Below are positions 1 through 7,808 of a stretch of DNA of 34,502 nucleotides, one piece after another. The notes under the pieces are model-generated. The model did no database searches. It saw only the letters and a program-made list of their open reading frames with translations, and was not told the DNA's origin. Location of the stretch: contig JAICZB010000001.1 of NCBI GenBank assembly GCA_025933895.1, positions 1 to 34,502 on the forward strand, given 5' to 3'. The DNA comes from Thermoleophilia bacterium (GTDB lineage Bacteria > Actinomycetota > Thermoleophilia > Gaiellales > Gaiellaceae). Every line of letters starts with the position of its first letter. The first letter of the stretch is position 1. A program made the translations under genes and the position numbers.

Positions 1-175
1 CTTTCCGGTGCCGGACGACGAGACGGTCGCCGAGTTCCATCGCGTCGCGACGGCCGCCGGTTTCAGAGACAACGGCGGCCCCGGCGAGCGGCCGGAGTAC
101 CACGCGGGCTACGTCGGCGCCTTCGTGCTCGATCCCGACGGGAACAACGTCGAAGCGGTGAACCACAACCGATGA
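1..175 (+). CDS. VOC / glyoxalase-fold protein, C-terminal part (partial)
   Basis: This is the last 57 codons of a gene that enters from the left edge, read in the frame starting at base 2 and ending with TGA at 173-175. The fragment contains the segments PEYHAGYVGAFVLDPDG and NNVEAVNHNR. This is the usual C-terminal beta-strand signature of the vicinal oxygen chelate family (glyoxalase, bleomycin resistance and dioxygenase relatives), in which a late Glu (here in NNVEAV) commonly ligates the metal. Substrate cannot be told from this fragment. The stop overlaps the start of the next small reading frame in an ATGA arrangement. Confidence 0.8.
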   Translation, partial: FPVPDDETVAEFHRVATAAGFRDNGGPGERPEYHAGYVGAFVLDPDGNNVEAVNHNR

Positions 176-417
176 GGCCCCGTGGCGCGAACGAGTGGCG
201 CGACTTCTGGCGCGACGGCGGCGAGCGGGAGCTCCACGCGCAGCTCGGGGAGTTCGCGCCGCAGAAAGGAGGTCACGGGGACAGGTTCGAGACTTTCGCC
301 GAGCGGCGCGGTCGACGACAGTGAGCACGAGCTGCGGGAGCGCCCGACCCGGAGCGCGACGCCGAGGTCGCCGCACGGATCTACGCCTGGTTCGAGGCTG
401 CCTCGCTCGCCCGCTGA
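172..417 (+). pseudogene. small conserved-type protein interrupted by an in-frame stop
   Basis: A reading frame opens with ATG at 172, overlapping the VOC stop by four bases. It begins MRPRGANEWRDFWRDGGE and runs 50 codons to TGA at 322-324. The same frame continues open after that stop to TGA at 415-417, through GAPDPERDAEVAARIY and an AWFEAASLAR end. Both halves look protein-like: a tryptophan-rich start, then an acidic amphipathic helix. From memory, the layout resembles short uncharacterised proteins of about 80 residues that open with a W-R-D/E-F-W motif. I infer a gene broken by a nonsense change, a sequencing error, or a genuinely short 50-residue protein. Its 3' end overlaps the convergent VWA gene over 381-417. 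Confidence 0.4.
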
Positions 418-1442
418 AGCTGCTTACGGCGACGACGACGGGACCGCGCCTCGAGCGGCGCACTGAGCGGCAGGAGCGCACCGGCCAGCCACGCGAGGAA
501 GGGCAGGGCTGCGAGCAGGGCGTACGGCCCCAGAGAGTCGGCATAGAGCGCGAGGGGTTCGGCCGCGCGGTCCGGGCCGTGACCTGCCAGGCGCTCGACC
601 TTGTCGATTGCGCCGCCGAGGTGCCGCTGGTCGTAGTAGCCGCCGCCCGTCTCCCCGCCGAGCAAGCGCACTTCGCCGAGATCCGACAGGTCCGGCTCGA
701 ACTTCGTGTCGATGACCGGGCTCTGTCCCGGTGGATGAAGCCAGATGCGGTCGCTCTCCGAGCCGAAGCGAACGAAGACGAGGCGGATGTGAGCGTGCTT
801 GAGGGTCGCCGCGGTCGCGCCCGTGTCGAACGACGGCCCCTCGGCGTCGGTGAGAACGACCACGATCCGTCGCCGGGTCTTGGGCAGGAAGAAGTGCGTC
901 GAGGTCAGGGTGGTCAGGTTGGAGAAGTCGGTGGCCGTCCGACCGCCGTAGAGGTGCTCCGGCAGCGAGCCCGGCGCGGTCAGGTGGTCGAGCGCGGCGA
1001 GGAAGAGCTGGCGATCTCCGTTCGGCGCGGTCAGAGGCAGCGGCGACTGAGGGAGCGCGCCCGCGCCGAGCGGCAGATCGGGCGGCAGGTTCTGCGCGAA
1101 GTCGGCGCTCGCCGCTCGCGCCTGCTGCAGCCGCGTCGGGGAGTGGGACGAGGCGCTGGCCAGCATCGACGCGGACGAGTCGACGAAGACATACACCTCT
1201 GCGTCCGCCCGCAGTTGGACCCTCTTCGTCTGTCGCAGAGACGGCTCGCTCGCGGCAAACGCACCGAGCGCGATGACGAGCCCGGCGCAAACCCCGTTAC
1301 CGAGCGCGCGCCGGAGCCGCTTCGGCTGGAGGCCCAGGGCGCGGGCGGCTCTCCGCTCACGACGCAGGCGTACCCACTCGAAGCCGGCGAGCGGCACGAG
1401 CAGCGCCAGAACGAACAACGCGCCTGGGTGGAGCAGCACCAT
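381..1442 (-). CDS. VWA-domain membrane protein, BatB-like (last gene of the MoxR operon)
   Basis: The protein has 353 residues. An N-terminal membrane segment (about residues 7-22) and a second one (about 50-64) precede a von Willebrand factor A domain whose metal-ion site DxSxS is intact (D88, S90, S92, in VFVDSSASM). VVVLTDAEG supplies the later aspartate. A hydrophobic stretch near the C terminus (YALLAALPFLAWLAGALL) and a basic tail (SRRRRRKQLQR) complete a BatA/BatB-like layout, with the VWA domain exposed outside the membrane. The ATG shares one base with the TGA of the upstream TPR gene (TGATG), which fixes the start and implies coupled translation. Function is inferred from family and context: a surface VWA adaptor working with the MoxR ATPase, possibly in envelope integrity or assembly. 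The substrate is unknown. Confidence 0.82.
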   Translation of the reverse strand: MVLLHPGALFVLALLVPLAGFEWVRLRRERRAARALGLQPKRLRRALGNGVCAGLVIALGAFAASEPSLRQTKRVQLRADAEVYVFVDSSASMLASASSHSPTRLQQARAASADFAQNLPPDLPLGAGALPQSPLPLTAPNGDRQLFLAALDHLTAPGSLPEHLYGGRTATDFSNLTTLTSTHFFLPKTRRRIVVVLTDAEGPSFDTGATAATLKHAHIRLVFVRFGSESDRIWLHPPGQSPVIDTKFEPDLSDLGEVRLLGGETGGGYYDQRHLGGAIDKVERLAGHGPDRAAEPLALYADSLGPYALLAALPFLAWLAGALLPLSAPLEARSRRRRRKQLQRASEAASNQA

Positions 1443-2131
1443 CAGTAGCCACCGTGGACGCGGCGGCCGACGGCGCCGTTCATGCTCGCCAGCCCGTTCG
1501 CGCTCTGTGCCAGGTTCTCGATGCGCGACTGGTCGGGAGCGGGATTCTGCCGGACGGTGTGACCTCTCTGGCTGCGCCGCCTCCGGAGGAGCACCTCGAG
1601 GTTCGTCTTCGCCGCGTCGTTCGAGCTGTCGAGCAGCACCGCTTGCCGGAAGGCGGCGATCGCCCTTCCCTCGAGCTCGGGCTCGACCGGCTCTTCGCCC
1701 TGGTGGAGCTCTGCGTCGTAGAAATACGCGAGCCCGAGCATGTCCTCCAGACGAGACCGGCGCGCAGGGGAGCCGTCGTGCGCGGCGACGCCTCTCAGCG
1801 ACGCCACCGTCTGCTCGAGCTTGAACACGAGGGACAACTGGGGCAGCAGCGTGAACTGCGCCGACTGACTGGCGTCGGCCGCCACGATGCGGAAGCGCTG
1901 TAGCGCCTGCCAGTACCGAAACTGCCCGGTTCCGCCGCTCCAGCTCAGCATCGTCCGCTCGGCGAAGTCGGACGCCGGCGGCCTCGGGCTGGAGAGGAGC
2001 GCCGCGCGCACCTGCGCCCGGGTGAGGTCCGCGGTGCGCCGCGCGAGCACGGCCCGCGCGAAGAGCAGACTGCAAACGAGCGCCAGCACGATCGCGCAGA
2101 CGAGCAGAGCTTTCCTCTCGCGACGGGTCAT
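1442..2131 (-). CDS. membrane-anchored TPR-like protein (BatC position)
   Basis: The protein has 229 residues. One N-terminal transmembrane helix (about residues 7-27, ALLVCAIVLALVCSLLFARA) is followed by a soluble part with helical, TPR-like repeats (for example LEDMLGLAYFYDAELHQ and AIAAFRQAVLLDSSNDAAKT, the last a good TPR consensus) and a basic, Gly/Asn-rich tail. The start chosen is the ATG at 2131 that overlaps the upstream TGA in ATGA form; an ATG four codons earlier is also open. It lies between two VWA genes, where Bat operons usually carry a TPR protein. That makes a scaffold role in the same envelope complex likely. Family assignment is by architecture only. Confidence 0.75.
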   Translation of the reverse strand: MTRRERKALLVCAIVLALVCSLLFARAVLARRTADLTRAQVRAALLSSPRPPASDFAERTMLSWSGGTGQFRYWQALQRFRIVAADASQSAQFTLLPQLSLVFKLEQTVASLRGVAAHDGSPARRSRLEDMLGLAYFYDAELHQGEEPVEPELEGRAIAAFRQAVLLDSSNDAAKTNLEVLLRRRRSQRGHTVRQNPAPDQSRIENLAQSANGLASMNGAVGRRVHGGY

Positions 2132-3039
2132 CCGAGCCTCCACGCGAGCCGCGGGAAGAAGCTCACGGCGAGCGCAGACGCTCCGAGGACGAGCGCCAGC
2201 AGCAGCGCGAGAGCCGGGTACCTCGCTCGGAGGAGAGCCGTCTGCACCAGCGGCCGGCCGTTCGTGCCGGCCACGAGAAGCGGCTTCGGGACGATGATGT
2301 GGTCTCCGAACACCGCCCGGTACGGCGCGCTGAGCTGCGCGAGGGAGATCGGGCTCGTGCGCGTTGGTGGCAGCGGCATGAGGCTGAAGCTCGCACGAGC
2401 CTCTTTGAGCAGCACGAGCTGGCGGTGGAGCACGTTCAGGTCCTTGGGGTTGTCCTGCAGATCGCTCACGAGCACCACCCGCCCGTCACTTGCCTGCGAC
2501 CGGATCAGGACACGCCGGGCGAGAGCGACCGCGTGAGAGATGACCGTGCCGCCGTCGAACGCTCCTCCCCAGGGGCCGCGGCTCCTGGCCGCATCCGGGG
2601 TGAACAGGCGCGCCAGTCCCGCCAGGTCGGCCGCGGGAGACGAGATCGGCGAGCCCAGGGCGGCGCTCGACGAGAAATAGACCACCGCCGCGTGGCGGTT
2701 CGGCGGGTAGTTGCGAAAGCCGTCCAGCGTCTGGGCGATCACCTTGTTGCCCTGCGAGGTGATGGAGCCGGACAGGTCGATGACCAGGACGGTCTCGCCC
2801 GGCAGGGCCGGCGGATGGCTCGTGCCTCCGTCCACGCTCCAGGCCAGCAGCCCGGCCACCGCGGCCACCAGCGCAAGCGCGCCGAGATAGCGGACGCGGC
2901 CGGGTATCCGACGGTGCTGCTCGCCGCGATGGTCGCTGGGGCCGATGGGCAAGACCTGCGCGCGGGTCAGCCGCCGCGAGAGCGCGAACACCGCCGCGGC
3001 CACGAGCACGGCCAGAACGCAGGCGACAGCAAGGATCAC
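2128..3039 (-). CDS. VWA-domain membrane protein, BatA-like
   Basis: The protein has 303 residues. An N-terminal membrane helix (about residues 2-20), a second one (about 52-68), a VWA domain with the metal-binding DxSxS motif intact (D88, S90, S92, in VIDLSGSI) and a C-terminal hydrophobic helix (ALALLLALVLGASALAVSFF) give the BatA/BatB layout. VVLVSDLQDN supplies the later acidic site. The GTG start at 3039 overlaps the upstream TGA as GTGA. Much longer upstream extensions in this frame lie inside the neighbouring gene and are not credible. By family and operon context it is likely a partner of the MoxR ATPase and the DUF58 protein at the membrane. Confidence 0.82.
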   Translation of the reverse strand: MILAVACVLAVLVAAAVFALSRRLTRAQVLPIGPSDHRGEQHRRIPGRVRYLGALALVAAVAGLLAWSVDGGTSHPPALPGETVLVIDLSGSITSQGNKVIAQTLDGFRNYPPNRHAAVVYFSSSAALGSPISSPAADLAGLARLFTPDAARSRGPWGGAFDGGTVISHAVALARRVLIRSQASDGRVVLVSDLQDNPKDLNVLHRQLVLLKEARASFSLMPLPPTRTSPISLAQLSAPYRAVFGDHIIVPKPLLVAGTNGRPLVQTALLRARYPALALLLALVLGASALAVSFFPRLAWRLG

Positions 3040-3926
3040 GCCTTCACCGTCCGGCGGATCTGCGCGCACAGCGCGCGGATGGCTTGCGGATCGGGTTGCT
3101 CGGGAGCCCAGGCCAGCCGTTCGGCGTCGACCGCGAGCGAGCCGTTGATGCGCAGATGGCGCAACTCGACCGCGAGCGCGTCGAGCGCATGGCGCTGCCT
3201 GTAGAGGACGTCTTCCGGCAGGCCCGCCTCGACCCGCACGAGCAGTGCCTGGAGGAGGGACCCCTGCTGCGCCGCGAGGGCGAGACGGCGCCTGACCCTT
3301 CGCCGGAGGAGGAGCCAGGCTGCGAGCAACACGAGGAGCGAGAGGCCGGCGGCGATGAGGGCTTCCTCCGCGTCGCGACGCGGCCGCAGCCCGGAGAACG
3401 TGGCGGAGACGGAGTCGAGGCCGTCGGTCACAGGCTGGGAGACGCCCTGGGCGCGACCGACCTCGAGCAGCGGCGGCCAGACTGCGTGCAGCCGGCCGCC
3501 GGGAATCGAGACGGACGTCGGGCTGAACTGCACCCGCGTCGCGGCGCCGGTGCCCAGGCAGTGCCGGGAGAGACACGCGAGCCCGTAGCTGAGAGAGATC
3601 CGCTCGAACCCGCCGCCGAGCTCGGCGCGATCCACGTGGCTGGACACGACCCGGAAAGGACTGAAGTTCGGAGTGCCCTGGAAGGCGATTGCGGCGAACC
3701 GCCGAGGCAGGACCAGCTCCAGCCTCGCCTCCACTGTGTCGCCGAAGAGGACGCTGCGGCTCGAGAGGGTCGCCGTGGCCGAGGGCTTGGGTGCGCCGGC
3801 CGCCGTGCTGCCGCCCCAGTCGTGCACGGCGAGGACGAGGGAGCCGACGGCGACGGTCGCGACCAGCGCTGCGCAGGCGAGCAGGGCCGAAGGCCGACGC
3901 AGCCGCCGGCCCCCCAGCCGCGTCAT
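3036..3926 (-). CDS. membrane protein with extracytoplasmic domain, BatD-like position
   Basis: The protein has 296 residues. There is a hydrophobic N-terminal helix (about residues 15-35, with a short basic lead) and a probable extracytoplasmic beta-rich region (about 40-190). That region contains SSRSVLFGDTVEARLELV, which resembles the opening of BatD and other 'oxygen tolerance' domains. A second membrane helix (ALIAAGLSLLVLLAAWLLL) and a cytoplasmic helical tail of about 90 residues follow. The start is the ATG at 3926, which overlaps the DUF58 stop by four bases. The order MoxR, DUF58, this gene, VWA, TPR, VWA is that of Bat operons, so a BatD-like role is inferred. Sequence similarity by eye is weak. 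Confidence 0.65.
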   Translation of the reverse strand: MTRLGGRRLRRPSALLACAALVATVAVGSLVLAVHDWGGSTAAGAPKPSATATLSSRSVLFGDTVEARLELVLPRRFAAIAFQGTPNFSPFRVVSSHVDRAELGGGFERISLSYGLACLSRHCLGTGAATRVQFSPTSVSIPGGRLHAVWPPLLEVGRAQGVSQPVTDGLDSVSATFSGLRPRRDAEEALIAAGLSLLVLLAAWLLLRRRVRRRLALAAQQGSLLQALLVRVEAGLPEDVLYRQRHALDALAVELRHLRINGSLAVDAERLAWAPEQPDPQAIRALCAQIRRTVKA

Positions 3927-4816
3927 CGCAGCGGCCTCCGTCGCACGTTCCAGCTCCTCAGCGCGTCGGCCAGTGCGTCGGTTCCGGTCTCCGAGATGAC
4001 GATCGGCGGAAAGCCGTAGCCCGTGAACAACTCCTCCAGACGCCTCAGCCGCGCTTCGTGCGCCCGCCGCCGCTCGCTCACCTCGGTTCGGCTCTGACGC
4101 AGGAGCCGGAACCGCCCGGCCTGGTCGCAGACGGGGAGGGAAACCTCGCCGGCGGCCTCGGGATAGCTCTGCTCCCAGAGCGGGTCCTGCACGACGACGG
4201 GCACGAGCTCCCACCCGGCGTCGACGATCATGGCGAGCGTCCGCTCGGTGGGCACCTCCAGGAAATCGGAGCAGCAGAAGACGAAGCTCCCGCCCGGCAG
4301 CATGTGCTCGACGGCGTGCAGGCGCCCGAACAGCGAGTCGATCGTCTCCTCGGCACGGTCATAGCCACTCATGTCGAGCAGCTCCGTGAGCTCGTCCGCC
4401 TCGGCCGACGTCGACGGCGGCCGCCAGTTGTCGGCGTCGAGGAAGGCGAGCGGACAGTGGTAGTGGCCTGCCGACAGGGCGACGACTTCCGCGATCTGCC
4501 GGACCGCATCGGGTTTGTGCAGCCAGGGGTACTCGCGGGGGTAGAGCGCCATCGACGGGCTGCGGTCGACCGTGAAGCAGACGAACGGCGCCTCCTCGCC
4601 GTAGGACTCCCGTACGACGAAGTGATCCTCGCCGCGGATCGCCGAGAGCCGGGCAGAGGTCGCCCAGTCGATGCGCCGGACGTCGTCCCCGGGTTGGTAG
4701 GGGCGGCCGCTCACCACGTCGTCCGACTGCCCCCGCCGCCGGCTCGGGGAGCTCCCGAACAGGGAGCCGATGATCCTCACATGCGGTTCCAGCTCCAGCA
4801 GCGGCGAGGAGCTCAT
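3923..4816 (-). CDS. DUF58 family protein
   Basis: The protein has 297 residues. It shows the family hallmark around residues 37-57 (SGRPYQPGDDVRRIDW, then ATSARL), followed by a VWA-like core starting with VDRSPSM (D84, S86, S88). Members are cytoplasmic or membrane-associated and almost always sit directly downstream of a MoxR ATPase, as here with 7 bases between the genes. The molecular role is not established; a metal-dependent adaptor for the AAA+ partner is the usual view. No transmembrane segment is visible, unlike longer DUF58 proteins. The stop overlaps the next start (ATGA), so translation of the operon is probably coupled from this gene onward. Confidence 0.88.
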   Translation of the reverse strand: MSSSPLLELEPHVRIIGSLFGSSPSRRRGQSDDVVSGRPYQPGDDVRRIDWATSARLSAIRGEDHFVVRESYGEEAPFVCFTVDRSPSMALYPREYPWLHKPDAVRQIAEVVALSAGHYHCPLAFLDADNWRPPSTSAEADELTELLDMSGYDRAEETIDSLFGRLHAVEHMLPGGSFVFCCSDFLEVPTERTLAMIVDAGWELVPVVVQDPLWEQSYPEAAGEVSLPVCDQAGRFRLLRQSRTEVSERRRAHEARLRRLEELFTGYGFPPIVISETGTDALADALRSWNVRRRPLR

Positions 4817-4823
4817 ACGCGTG

Positions 4824-5804
4824 CTACTGGCCCGGGCGCGGTGCCCGTTCGAGGCAGGACTGCCAGACGTTCGTGCCGCCGTTGAGCGACGGCCGCAGGA
4901 TCAGCCGATGGTCGATCACGAACGGGAAGAGGAACTCGACGTCGTCGGGCACGACGTAATGCCTTCCGTTGAGCAGCGCCCAGGCGCGCGAGAGGCGGTC
5001 GAGCGTGAGCGAGCCGCGCACGGAGGCGCCTACGCGGGACGCCTCCAGCTCCCTCGTCGCCGCCACGAGGGACACGATCCAGCGACGCAACGACGGCGCG
5101 ACGTAGACGTGCTCGACCGACTGCTGCAGACGGCGCACCTCCTCGAGCGTCGTCACCGGCTGCAGGTCGGCGAGCGGGTGACGGACGACCTGCGCATCGA
5201 GAATGTCCACCTCGTCGTCGACGGACGGATAGCCGAGCCGCATGCGGATGTAGAAGCGGTCGAGCTGCGCCTCGGGGAGCGGGAAGGTCCCCGCGTGCTC
5301 GAGCGGGTTCTCCGTGGCGAGCACGAGGAAGGGCGAGTCGAGCTTGCGGGTCTGGCCGTCGACGGTCACCTGGCCCTCGGCCATGGCCTCCAGGAGGGCC
5401 GACTGGGTCTTCGGCATCGCCCGGTTGATCTCGTCGACCAGGAGGATGTTCGCGAAGACGGGCCCGGGCCGGAAGACGAACGAGCGGCTCGGCTGGTCGT
5501 AGATCGAGAGGCCCGTGATGTCGAGCGGCTGCAGATCCGGCGTGCACTGGACGCGGGACGGAACGGAGCCCTCGATCGAGCCTGCCATCGCCCGCGCGAG
5601 CACCGTCTTCGCCGTGCCCGGCACGTCCTCGAGGAGGATGTGGCCGCCCGCGGTGAAGGCGGCGACGACGAGCTTGATCTCCGAGGGCTTGCCGCGCACG
5701 ACCATGCCGATGTTCTCGCGCAGCGCCGCGGCGACATGCTGCGCCTCCTCGATCGTCTCTGCGATCTCGGAGGTCGGGCCCTGGGTAGGCCGGAATGAAC
5801 TCAT
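4824..5804 (-). CDS. MoxR-family AAA+ ATPase
   Basis: The protein has 326 residues, the usual MoxR length. Walker A is LLEDVPGTAKT (about 58-67), Walker B is ILLVDEINRA (about 120-129), and the sensor-1 Asn lies in ATENPLEHAGTFPLPEAQLDRF, which also contains the typical MoxR FPLPEAQLDRF segment. Such ATPases act as chaperones that mature or remodel partner proteins, often through VWA-domain adaptors. Here the following five genes supply such adaptors. It is the first gene of the operon. A purine-rich ribosome site (GGAAGGGAG) lies about 11 bases before the ATG. A weak promoter (TATACG at 5876-5881 on the minus strand, TTCCTA at 5899-5904 with 17-base spacing) may serve the operon. Confidence 0.93.
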   Translation of the reverse strand: MSSFRPTQGPTSEIAETIEEAQHVAAALRENIGMVVRGKPSEIKLVVAAFTAGGHILLEDVPGTAKTVLARAMAGSIEGSVPSRVQCTPDLQPLDITGLSIYDQPSRSFVFRPGPVFANILLVDEINRAMPKTQSALLEAMAEGQVTVDGQTRKLDSPFLVLATENPLEHAGTFPLPEAQLDRFYIRMRLGYPSVDDEVDILDAQVVRHPLADLQPVTTLEEVRRLQQSVEHVYVAPSLRRWIVSLVAATRELEASRVGASVRGSLTLDRLSRAWALLNGRHYVVPDDVEFLFPFVIDHRLILRPSLNGGTNVWQSCLERAPRPGQ

Positions 5805-5927
5805 GGCAGGCGTGGCTCCCTTCCGATTGAGACGAGCAACGGGAACAACGGTTGGCTCGCCCCGGTCTCGGTGAACGTATACAGGGTCGGCTGCCGGTTA
5901 GGAAGGCGGCGCCGGAAGCCGCGGAAG

Positions 5928-6197
5928 CTACTCGGCTTTGGAGAGCGCGGCCGTCGTGCGCGCGAACGCCTCACGCACATCCGCTTCGAGCAGCTCGATC
6001 AGCGAGGTGTGCCGGATCGTCGCCCAGACGAACTCGCGTGAGCCGCAGCGGCGGACGTAGGGGTCGTCGAGGATCTCGCCGAGGTGCCGGCCGCGCCGGT
6101 GCTCCCGGCGGATGTACGACAGCAGCCGCTCCTCGCGGAACGAGCGTCGAGCCGAGAAGAAGTACGGCGTGCGCCCGAGCGGGCCCCAGTTTGCCAT
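5928..6197 (-). CDS. small uncharacterised protein
   Basis: I do not recognise the family. The 89-residue product begins MANWGPLGRTPYFFSARR and is rich in Arg and Glu, with no signal peptide or membrane helix. A central stretch (RREHRRGRHLGEILDDPYVRRCG) and a helical C-terminal part (LIELLEADVREAFARTTAAL) suggest a small folded helical protein, possibly nucleic-acid binding because of the basic N terminus (inference). It diverges from tgt, with 63 bases between the starts. A TAAGAT box nine bases before its ATG supports a real transcript start. Codon use is like the neighbours. Confidence 0.65.
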   Translation of the reverse strand: MANWGPLGRTPYFFSARRSFREERLLSYIRREHRRGRHLGEILDDPYVRRCGSREFVWATIRHTSLIELLEADVREAFARTTAALSKAE

Positions 6198-6206
6198 CGT
6201 ATTACG

Positions 6207-6212
6207 ATCTTA
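6207..6212 (-). promoter_or_regulatory. putative -10 box of the small gene at 5928-6197
   Basis: TAAGAT reads on the minus strand and ends nine bases before the ATG at 6197, so transcription would start at or just before the start codon. No convincing -35 element is seen. Confidence 0.4.
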
Positions 6213-6248
6213 CCCGCAGCTGCGGCTGGAGAAACGGCCCCGCCCGTC

Positions 6249-6254
6249 TACGCT
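6249..6254 (+). promoter_or_regulatory. putative -10 box of tgt (leaderless type)
   Basis: TACGCT ends six bases before the GTG start of tgt at 6261. The transcript would begin at about the start codon. There is no Shine-Dalgarno sequence in between. The same hexamer serves as the -10 in the much better ftsZ promoter at 32821. Confidence 0.45.
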
Positions 6255-6260
6255 CGCCTC

Positions 6261-7379
6261 GTGGCCGACAGCTTCACCGTCACGGCGCGAGACGGCGCGG
6301 CGCGCGCCGGCGTGCTCCGCACCGCGCACGGCGAGGTGCGCACGCCCGCCTTCATGCCGGTGGGGACGAAGGGGACGGTCAAGTCCGTCGATCCGGACGA
6401 GCTGCGGGCGCTCGGCGCCGACATCGTGCTCGGCAACGCGTACCACCTCCACTTCCGCCCCGGAGAGGAGCTCGTCGCGGAGCTCGGCGGCCTGCACGCG
6501 TTCATGGGCTGGGACGGCGCGATTCTCACCGACTCCGGTGGCTTCCAGGTCTTCTCGCTCCGCGACACGCTGCTCGCGACGGACGACGACGGCGTCACGT
6601 TCCGCTCCGTCTACGACGGGAGCCCGGAGCGCTTCACCCCCGAGTTCGCCGCGCGCGTACAGGAGCTGCTCGGCTCCGACATCGCCATGTGCTTCGACAT
6701 CTGCTCGCCGGCCGGCGTTTCTCGCGCCGACCTCGAGGAGGCGGTGCGCCGGACGACCGCGTGGGCGGAGCGCCAGCGCGACCTGCCGCGCGCGCCGGGA
6801 CAGCTCCGGTTCGCGATCACGCAGGGCGGCCTCGACGCAGAGCTCAGACGGCGTTCGTCGGAGGAGCTCGTCGCGCTCGACTTCGACGGCTACGCGATCG
6901 GCGGGCTCAGCGTGGGGGAGCACCGCGAGCCGATGTTCGAGGCGACGACGGGGGCCGCCGCGCTTCTGCCCGAGGAGAAGCCGCGCTACTTCATGGGGAT
7001 CGGCGACCCCGAGGGCGTGCTCGAGGTGATCTCGCGCGGCGTGGACATGTTCGACTGCGTCCTCCCGACCCGGACCGCCCGCACCGGCAGCGCGCTCACG
7101 CCCGAGGGACGCCTCAACCTGCGCAACGCGCGCTTCGCCCGGGACGAGCGCCCGCTCGACGACGGGTGCGCGTGTCCGGCCTGCTCCCGCTTCAGCCGCG
7201 GCTACATCCGCCATCTCGTCAACCAGCAGGAAATCCTCGGGTTGCGGCTGCTCAGCCTGCATAATTTGCGCTTCCTGCTCGATCTCGTCGCCGCGGCGCG
7301 ACAGGCGATCGGGCGCGGCGAGTTCCTCACGTGGAGAGACGAGGCGCTCCGACGAGCGAAGGGAGCCAACGAGTCATGA
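6261..7379 (+). CDS. tgt: queuine tRNA-ribosyltransferase (tRNA-guanine transglycosylase)
   Basis: The protein has 372 residues, the normal bacterial Tgt length. It exchanges guanine 34 of GUN-anticodon tRNAs for preQ1 in the cytoplasm. Diagnostic sites are DSGGFQ (91-96, with a catalytic acid), QGG (188-190), GGLSVGE (214-220), the DMFDCVLPTRTARTG segment (262-276) holding the nucleophilic Asp, and the zinc site C303, C305, C308 with H334. The GTG at 6261 is chosen because the protein then begins MADSFTVTARDG as in the family. The upstream open frame lacks similarity, and a TACGCT box precedes this GTG by six bases. The stop overlaps the yajC start (ATGA), and tgt-yajC-secDF is a classic gene order. 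Confidence 0.96.
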   Translation: MADSFTVTARDGAARAGVLRTAHGEVRTPAFMPVGTKGTVKSVDPDELRALGADIVLGNAYHLHFRPGEELVAELGGLHAFMGWDGAILTDSGGFQVFSLRDTLLATDDDGVTFRSVYDGSPERFTPEFAARVQELLGSDIAMCFDICSPAGVSRADLEEAVRRTTAWAERQRDLPRAPGQLRFAITQGGLDAELRRRSSEELVALDFDGYAIGGLSVGEHREPMFEATTGAAALLPEEKPRYFMGIGDPEGVLEVISRGVDMFDCVLPTRTARTGSALTPEGRLNLRNARFARDERPLDDGCACPACSRFSRGYIRHLVNQQEILGLRLLSLHNLRFLLDLVAAARQAIGRGEFLTWRDEALRRAKGANES

Positions 7380-7780
7380 TCGGAGCGAGCAGCGGCGGGT
7401 CGGGGTTCTTCCTGATCATCATCGTCGCCTTCGTCCTGCTCTGGTTCATCGTCGTCCGGCCGCAGCGCAAGCGGCAGACGCAGCAGCAGCAGATGCTCGG
7501 CGACCTGCGCGTCGGCGACGAGGTGCTCACCGCCGGCGGGATCTACGGCACGGTCTCGCGGCTCGACGAGGACCAGGTAACCGTCGAGATCGCGCCGAAG
7601 ACCGAGGTGCGGGTTGCGCGGCGCGCGATCGCAGGCGTGACGCGCGAGCCCGAGCCGGGCGAGGACGGCGAAGCCGAGACGGAGGGCCAGGACGGCGAAC
7701 GGTGGCGCTCCGCGTTCGACGACGAAGACTTAGCCGATTCGAAGGAAAGCGAGACGTCGAACGAGGAGAAGCGCGGCTAA
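7376..7780 (+). CDS. yajC: preprotein translocase subunit YajC
   Basis: The protein has 134 residues. One N-terminal transmembrane helix (about 9-29, FFLIIIVAFVLLWFIVV) is followed directly by the family motif RPQRKRQTQQQQMLGDL, and then the small beta domain (VGDEVLTAGGIYGTV, and EDQVTVEIAPKTEVRVARRAI). The C-terminal third is a long acidic, low-complexity tail, longer than in the E. coli protein. YajC associates with SecDF at the translocon. The ATG at 7376 overlaps the tgt stop by four bases, so the start is well fixed despite an open frame upstream. Confidence 0.95.
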   Translation: MIGASSGGSGFFLIIIVAFVLLWFIVVRPQRKRQTQQQQMLGDLRVGDEVLTAGGIYGTVSRLDEDQVTVEIAPKTEVRVARRAIAGVTREPEPGEDGEAETEGQDGERWRSAFDDEDLADSKESETSNEEKRG

Positions 7781-7808
7781 CCTGTTCCGCGGTCTTGAAG
7801 GATCCTTC

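Noticed and set aside
7797..7808. Palindrome GAAGGATCCTTC before secDF as an operator
   Set aside because: It contains the ribosome site and is only 12 bases; a chance palindrome is likely and nothing else supports regulation.
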